Origin: Oscillospiraceae bacterium
Lineage (GTDB): Bacteria > Bacillota_A > Clostridia > Oscillospirales > WRJC01
DNA: 17,652 nt
NCBI GenBank assembly: GCA_009785015.1
Contig: WQXD01000048.1
Coordinates: forward strand, 1-17,652
Direction of reading: 5' to 3'
Of the stretch, positions 15,635 through 17,652 are shown in pieces; positions within the stretch are counted from its first letter, which is position 1; each line of letters opens with the position of its first letter. Under the pieces are notes generated by a model. That model searched no databases, was not told where the DNA came from, and saw only the letters and a list, made by a program, of their open reading frames with translations. A program made the translations under genes and the position numbers.

Positions 15635-16580
15635 AAAAATAAAGGCGCTGGGAATTGTGCCCGTGGTAAAAATAGACGACGACGAAAAGGCGGTCCCGTT
15701 GGCAAAGGCGCTCTGCCGCGGGGGCCTGCCCTGCGCGGAGATCACTTTCAGGACCGACAAAGCCGAGCAGGCCATACGCCGCATCGCCGAAGCCGTTCCC
15801 GAAATCTTAGTCGGGGCAGGCACGGTGCTGTCATGCGCCCAGGCGGACAAGGCGAAAGCGGCAGGCGCGAAATTTATCGTCAGCCCGGGGCTCAACCCCG
15901 CAGTGGTCGCCCATTGCCAGAATGAAGGCATACCCGTTTTCCCGGGATGCTGCTCGCCGTCGGATATCGAAAAAGCGCTGGAACTCGGCTTGTCCTGCGT
16001 TAAATTCTTTCCCGCGGAGCAATCGGGGGGCATCGCCGCCGTCAAAGCCATGGCCGCGCCCTACGGCGATATCGCATTTTTGCCCACGGGCGGGATAAAT
16101 CAAAAAAACCTCAACGACTATCTCTCCTTTGGGCGCGTGGCCGCCTGCGGGGGTTCTTGGATGGCCGAGAGCTCGCTCATAGAGGCGGAAAACTACGCAG
16201 CCGTAGAAGAACTCACGCGCGCCGCGGTGCATACGATGCTCGGCTTTGAACTCGCCCATGTCGGCATAAACGGCAAAGACGAAACCGAAGCCCAGAGCGC
16301 CGCGAAAAAATTCTCGGACATGTTCGGTTTTGTATATACCCCCAAAAATTCATCGGTATTTTCGGGCGGTTATATCGAGGTGATGAAAGTGCCGTATCTT
16401 GGCTTTCACGGCCACATCGCGATACGGACCAACTATATTGAACGCGCCGTCTACTATCTGAACTCAAAAGGAGTCGCCTTCAACAAGGATTCCAAAAAAT
16501 ACGACGACAAAGGCAAATTGGCCGCGGTGTATCTTGAAAATGAAATCGGCGGCTTCGCCGTGCATTTGATGCAAAAGTGA
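15621..16580 (+). CDS. KDPG/KHG aldolase fused to a VOC (glyoxalase-like) domain
   Basis: Residues 1 to about 205 are a class I 2-keto-3-deoxy-6-phosphogluconate / 4-hydroxy-2-oxoglutarate aldolase (Eda type), which yields pyruvate plus glyceraldehyde 3-phosphate or glyoxylate. Seen motifs: GIVPVVKIDD, catalytic Glu40 in AEITFR, VGAGTVL, SPGLNP, Schiff-base Lys128 in CVKFFPAEQ, and LPTGGINQKN. Residues from about 208 to 319 form an extra domain beginning FELAHVGIN (H213), with GYIEVMKVPYLGFHGHIAIRT and ending GGFAVHLMQK. This pattern fits one vicinal-oxygen-chelate/glyoxalase unit with candidate metal ligands. Classical Eda is about 210 residues. I believe such about 320-residue fusions occur in other Clostridia. 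AGGGAGGG lies 9 bases before the ATG, inside the end of the kinase gene. No terminator hairpin follows. Confidence 0.88.
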   Translation: MQVIEKIKALGIVPVVKIDDDEKAVPLAKALCRGGLPCAEITFRTDKAEQAIRRIAEAVPEILVGAGTVLSCAQADKAKAAGAKFIVSPGLNPAVVAHCQNEGIPVFPGCCSPSDIEKALELGLSCVKFFPAEQSGGIAAVKAMAAPYGDIAFLPTGGINQKNLNDYLSFGRVAACGGSWMAESSLIEAENYAAVEELTRAAVHTMLGFELAHVGINGKDETEAQSAAKKFSDMFGFVYTPKNSSVFSGGYIEVMKVPYLGFHGHIAIRTNYIERAVYYLNSKGVAFNKDSKKYDDKGKLAAVYLENEIGGFAVHLMQK

Positions 16581-16598
16581 AAAGTTTTAAAATTTTTG

Positions 16599-16627
16599 TT
16601 GACAATTGAAAAAATTCGCAGTATAAT
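16599..16627 (+). promoter_or_regulatory. Perfect-consensus sigma-A promoter for reverse rubrerythrin
   Basis: TTGACA at 16599-16604, exactly 17 bases, then TATAAT at 16622-16627. Both hexamers match the consensus completely, the strongest promoter seen in this window. It lies in the 101-base gap after the aldolase gene. Confidence 0.85.
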
Positions 16628-16640
16628 ACGTAATACGTAG

Positions 16641-16655
16641 TAATAATAATTATTG
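16641..16655. promoter_or_regulatory. PerR-box-like operator
   Basis: The 15-mer TAATAATAATTATTG agrees with the PerR consensus TTATAATnATTATAA at 11 of 14 defined positions, including the whole central core ATAATnATTAT. It lies just downstream of the predicted transcription start, where binding would block transcription. In Clostridium, PerR is known to repress rubrerythrin-type peroxide defence genes. No perR gene is in the window. Confidence 0.5.
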
Positions 16656-16681
16656 TCAAAAAGTAAAGGGAGGATATCAGA

Positions 16682-17221
16682 ATGAAAAAGTTTATTTGTT
16701 CCGTATGCGGCTACGCCCACGAAGGAGACGAAGCGCCCGAAAAATGCCCGCAGTGCAAGGCGCCCGGATCCAAATTCAATGAGCAGAGTTCCGAGCTCGT
16801 TTTTGCCGATGAGCACAAAATCGGAGTCGCCAAAGACGTCGACGCCGAAGTGGTCGAAGGGCTCAAACAAAACTTCATGGGCGAATGCACCGAAGTGGGC
16901 ATGTATCTGGCTATGAGCCGCCAGGCGGACAGGGAGGGCTATCCCGAAGTGGCCGAAGCCTACAAGAGAATCGCCTTCGAGGAGGCAGAGCACGCGGCCA
17001 AATTCGCGGAGATGCTGGGCGAAGTGGTCGATGTTTCGACAAAGAAAAACCTGGAGCTGCGTGTCGCGGCGGAACACGGCGCCACTCAGGGCAAAAAAGA
17101 CATAGCCACCAAAGCCAAGCAGCTCAATTTGGACGCCATACACGACGCCGTGCATGAGATGTGCAAGGATGAGGCAAGGCACGGAATGGCGTTTTTGGGA
17201 TTGTTGAAAAGATATTTTTGA
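16682..17221 (+). CDS. Reverse rubrerythrin (N-terminal rubredoxin, C-terminal ferritin-like diiron domain)
   Basis: A cytoplasmic NAD(P)H-driven peroxide and oxygen scavenger of anaerobes, working with rubredoxin reductase-type partners. The rubredoxin-like iron site is at the N-terminus: C6, C9, C22 and C25 (CSVCG and CPQC). The ferritin-like domain follows with the diiron ligand motifs [38 protein letters not shown] and CKDEARHG. This domain order is the reverse of classical rubrerythrin and matches clostridial revRbr; the length of 179 residues fits. AAAGGGAGG (16665-16673) precedes the ATG by 8 bases. Its own consensus promoter and PerR-like operator point to peroxide control. kdgK begins 15 bases after its stop and could be co-transcribed. 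Confidence 0.94.
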   Translation: MKKFICSVCGYAHEGDEAPEKCPQCKAPGSKFNEQSSELVFADEHKIGVAKDVDAEVVEGLKQNFMGECTEVGMYLAMSRQADREGYPEVAEAYKRIAFEEAEHAAKFAEMLGEVVDVSTKKNLELRVAAEHGATQGKKDIATKAKQLNLDAIHDAVHEMCKDEARHGMAFLGLLKRYF

Positions 17222-17236
17222 TTTGGGAGGGAAATT

Positions 17237-17346
17237 ATGCCGGAAGTGGTGACATTCGGGGAAATTATGCTGCGTCTCGCGCCGGAGGGGTATCTGCGTT
17301 TTTCACAGGCTGACAAATTCGGCGCCACGTTTGGCGGCGGCGAGGT
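17237..17346 (+). CDS. kdgK: 2-keto-3-deoxygluconate kinase, 5' exon only (interrupted by a group I intron)
   Basis: PfkB-family kinase that phosphorylates KDG to KDPG, the substrate of the aldolase encoded nearby. The 5' exon reads MPEVVTFGEIMLRLAPEGYL, then RFSQADKFGATFGGGE, the standard N-terminus of clostridial KDG kinases, with GGE belonging to the sugar-binding glycine motif. After GGGE the family resemblance stops abruptly and the frame ends at a TAA at 17393-17395. The family is normally 310-340 residues, so about 90 percent is missing. The break coincides with the start of a group I intron, so the remaining exon should lie beyond the right edge. The exon end is placed after T17346, the U that pairs with the G of the internal guide sequence. 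GGGAGGG lies 5 bases before the ATG. Confidence 0.82.
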
Positions 17347-17652
17347 AACAGAACAGTTACGAAAAACATATAAAAAGCTGGTAAAAGCTATATAAATATG
17401 TAAGATAGTAAAAGTCGACAGCCTCCCATGTCCCCAAAGGGCATGGAGCGACACAGACGAAAAATGTGTCCAAAATTCATCGAATTGCTGGGAGTTCCTA
17501 AAGCTACGCAAGCTACAACGCAATACCGTGCAGGTATAGACGTGACAGCGGCGAAAGCAAAAAAAATTGCGTAGATAGTGCAAGGTTAAATCCTAAACAC
17601 CAAGACAAGAATGGATAATCAGCAGCGAAGGCCGAAAGGCAACGTTCAACGA
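17347..17652 (+). ncRNA. Group I self-splicing intron (possibly an IStron), 5' part
   Basis: No protein family is visible here; the sequence folds as the first half of a group I ribozyme. P1: exon GAGGU (17342-17346) pairs with guide GCCUC (17421-17425), giving the required U.G at the splice site. P2: CCATG-t-CCC / GGG-CATGG (17426-17446). P2.1: GACACA (17450-17455) / TGTGTC (17465-17470). J3/4 AATT precedes P4 TGCTG (17486-17490), which pairs with CAGCA (17620-17624). A P5-region helix is CTACGCAA (17504-17511) / TTGCGTAG (17567-17574), with ATACC/GGTAT (17523-17537) inside. GCC-GAAA-GGC (17631-17640) is a GNRA-capped P6 hairpin. GTTCAACGA (17644-17652) is the start of P7. P3', P8, P7', P9 and any endonuclease or transposase gene lie beyond the edge. 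Phage Twort introns share the GCTGG...CTAAAGCT layout. Confidence 0.82.
17366..17401 (+). repeat. Imperfect hairpin inserted in the intron P1 loop
   Basis: ACATAT (17366-17371) pairs with ATATGT (17396-17401) and AGCT (17376-17379) with AGCT (17386-17389), leaving an asymmetric internal loop. A shorter inverted repeat GTAAC / GTTAC (17345-17349, 17356-17360) abuts the splice site. The loop between exon and guide is 74 bases, long for P1. This could be a P1 extension or the left end of a transposon part. Confidence 0.45.

Noticed and set aside
17237..17395. A complete 52-codon protein
   Set aside because: The first 37 codons are clearly the start of KDG kinase; the rest reads through intron sequence and stops by chance.
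17347..17652. Group II intron
   Set aside because: The terminal sequence AATCAGCAGC...GTTCAACGA at first suggests an intron ORF leader, but the 5' end lacks GTGYG, and the P1 guide pairing, P4 TGCTG/CAGCA and P6/P7 layout are group I.
1..17652. CRISPR arrays, tRNA or rRNA genes, prophage genes
   Set aside because: No regularly spaced repeats, no recognisable cloverleaf or rRNA sequence, and no phage structural or integrase genes were seen.

Overview
The window reads as chromosomal DNA from an uncultured low-GC-lineage Gram-positive bacterium, most likely a gut-type Clostridia. The evidence is the order yybS-like, gdpP, rplI, dnaB, then tilS, hpt, ftsH, which is a classic Firmicutes arrangement. 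There is also a lipoprotein solute-binding protein of clostridial type, a reverse rubrerythrin, strong AGGAG-type ribosome binding sites, and TTG/GTG starts. Composition is moderate GC with heavy use of ATA (Ile) and AGG (Arg) codons.

Layout. 1-1217 (minus) is the N-terminal three quarters of a cofactor-independent phosphoglycerate mutase that runs off the left edge. 1416-6551 is a co-directional housekeeping block: a DUF2232/YybS-like membrane protein, the c-di-AMP phosphodiesterase GdpP, ribosomal protein L9 and the replicative helicase DnaB. tilS follows (6564-7553, short form without the C-terminal domain). A new promoter then leads into hpt, followed by ftsH (to 10471). A solitary sugar-type solute-binding lipoprotein (10479-12026, minus) converges on ftsH with 7 bp between them. 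It is driven from a divergent promoter region at 12176-12254 that also contains a possible small ORF.

12299-16580 is a tight four-gene operon of carbohydrate-phosphate enzymes: a GmhA-like SIS isomerase fused to a HAD phosphatase, a deoxyhypusine-synthase-like protein of unknown substrate, an RfaE1/HldE-like PfkB kinase without a nucleotidyltransferase half, and a KDPG/KHG aldolase fused to a VOC/glyoxalase-like domain. The combination of isomerase, phosphatase, kinase, aldolase and DHS-like enzyme does not match a pathway I can name.

Next comes a reverse rubrerythrin (16682-17221) with a perfect-consensus sigma-A promoter and a PerR-box-like palindrome. The last gene is a 2-keto-3-deoxygluconate kinase (kdgK) whose reading frame is broken at the conserved sugar-binding GGGE motif. 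What follows has the parts of a group I self-splicing intron: a P1 guide pairing to the exon, P2 and P2.1 hairpins, a P4 pairing, a GNRA-capped P6 hairpin and the start of P7. This intron (possibly an IStron, the intron plus transposon chimera known from clostridia) is cut by the right edge. It is the most striking item in the window.
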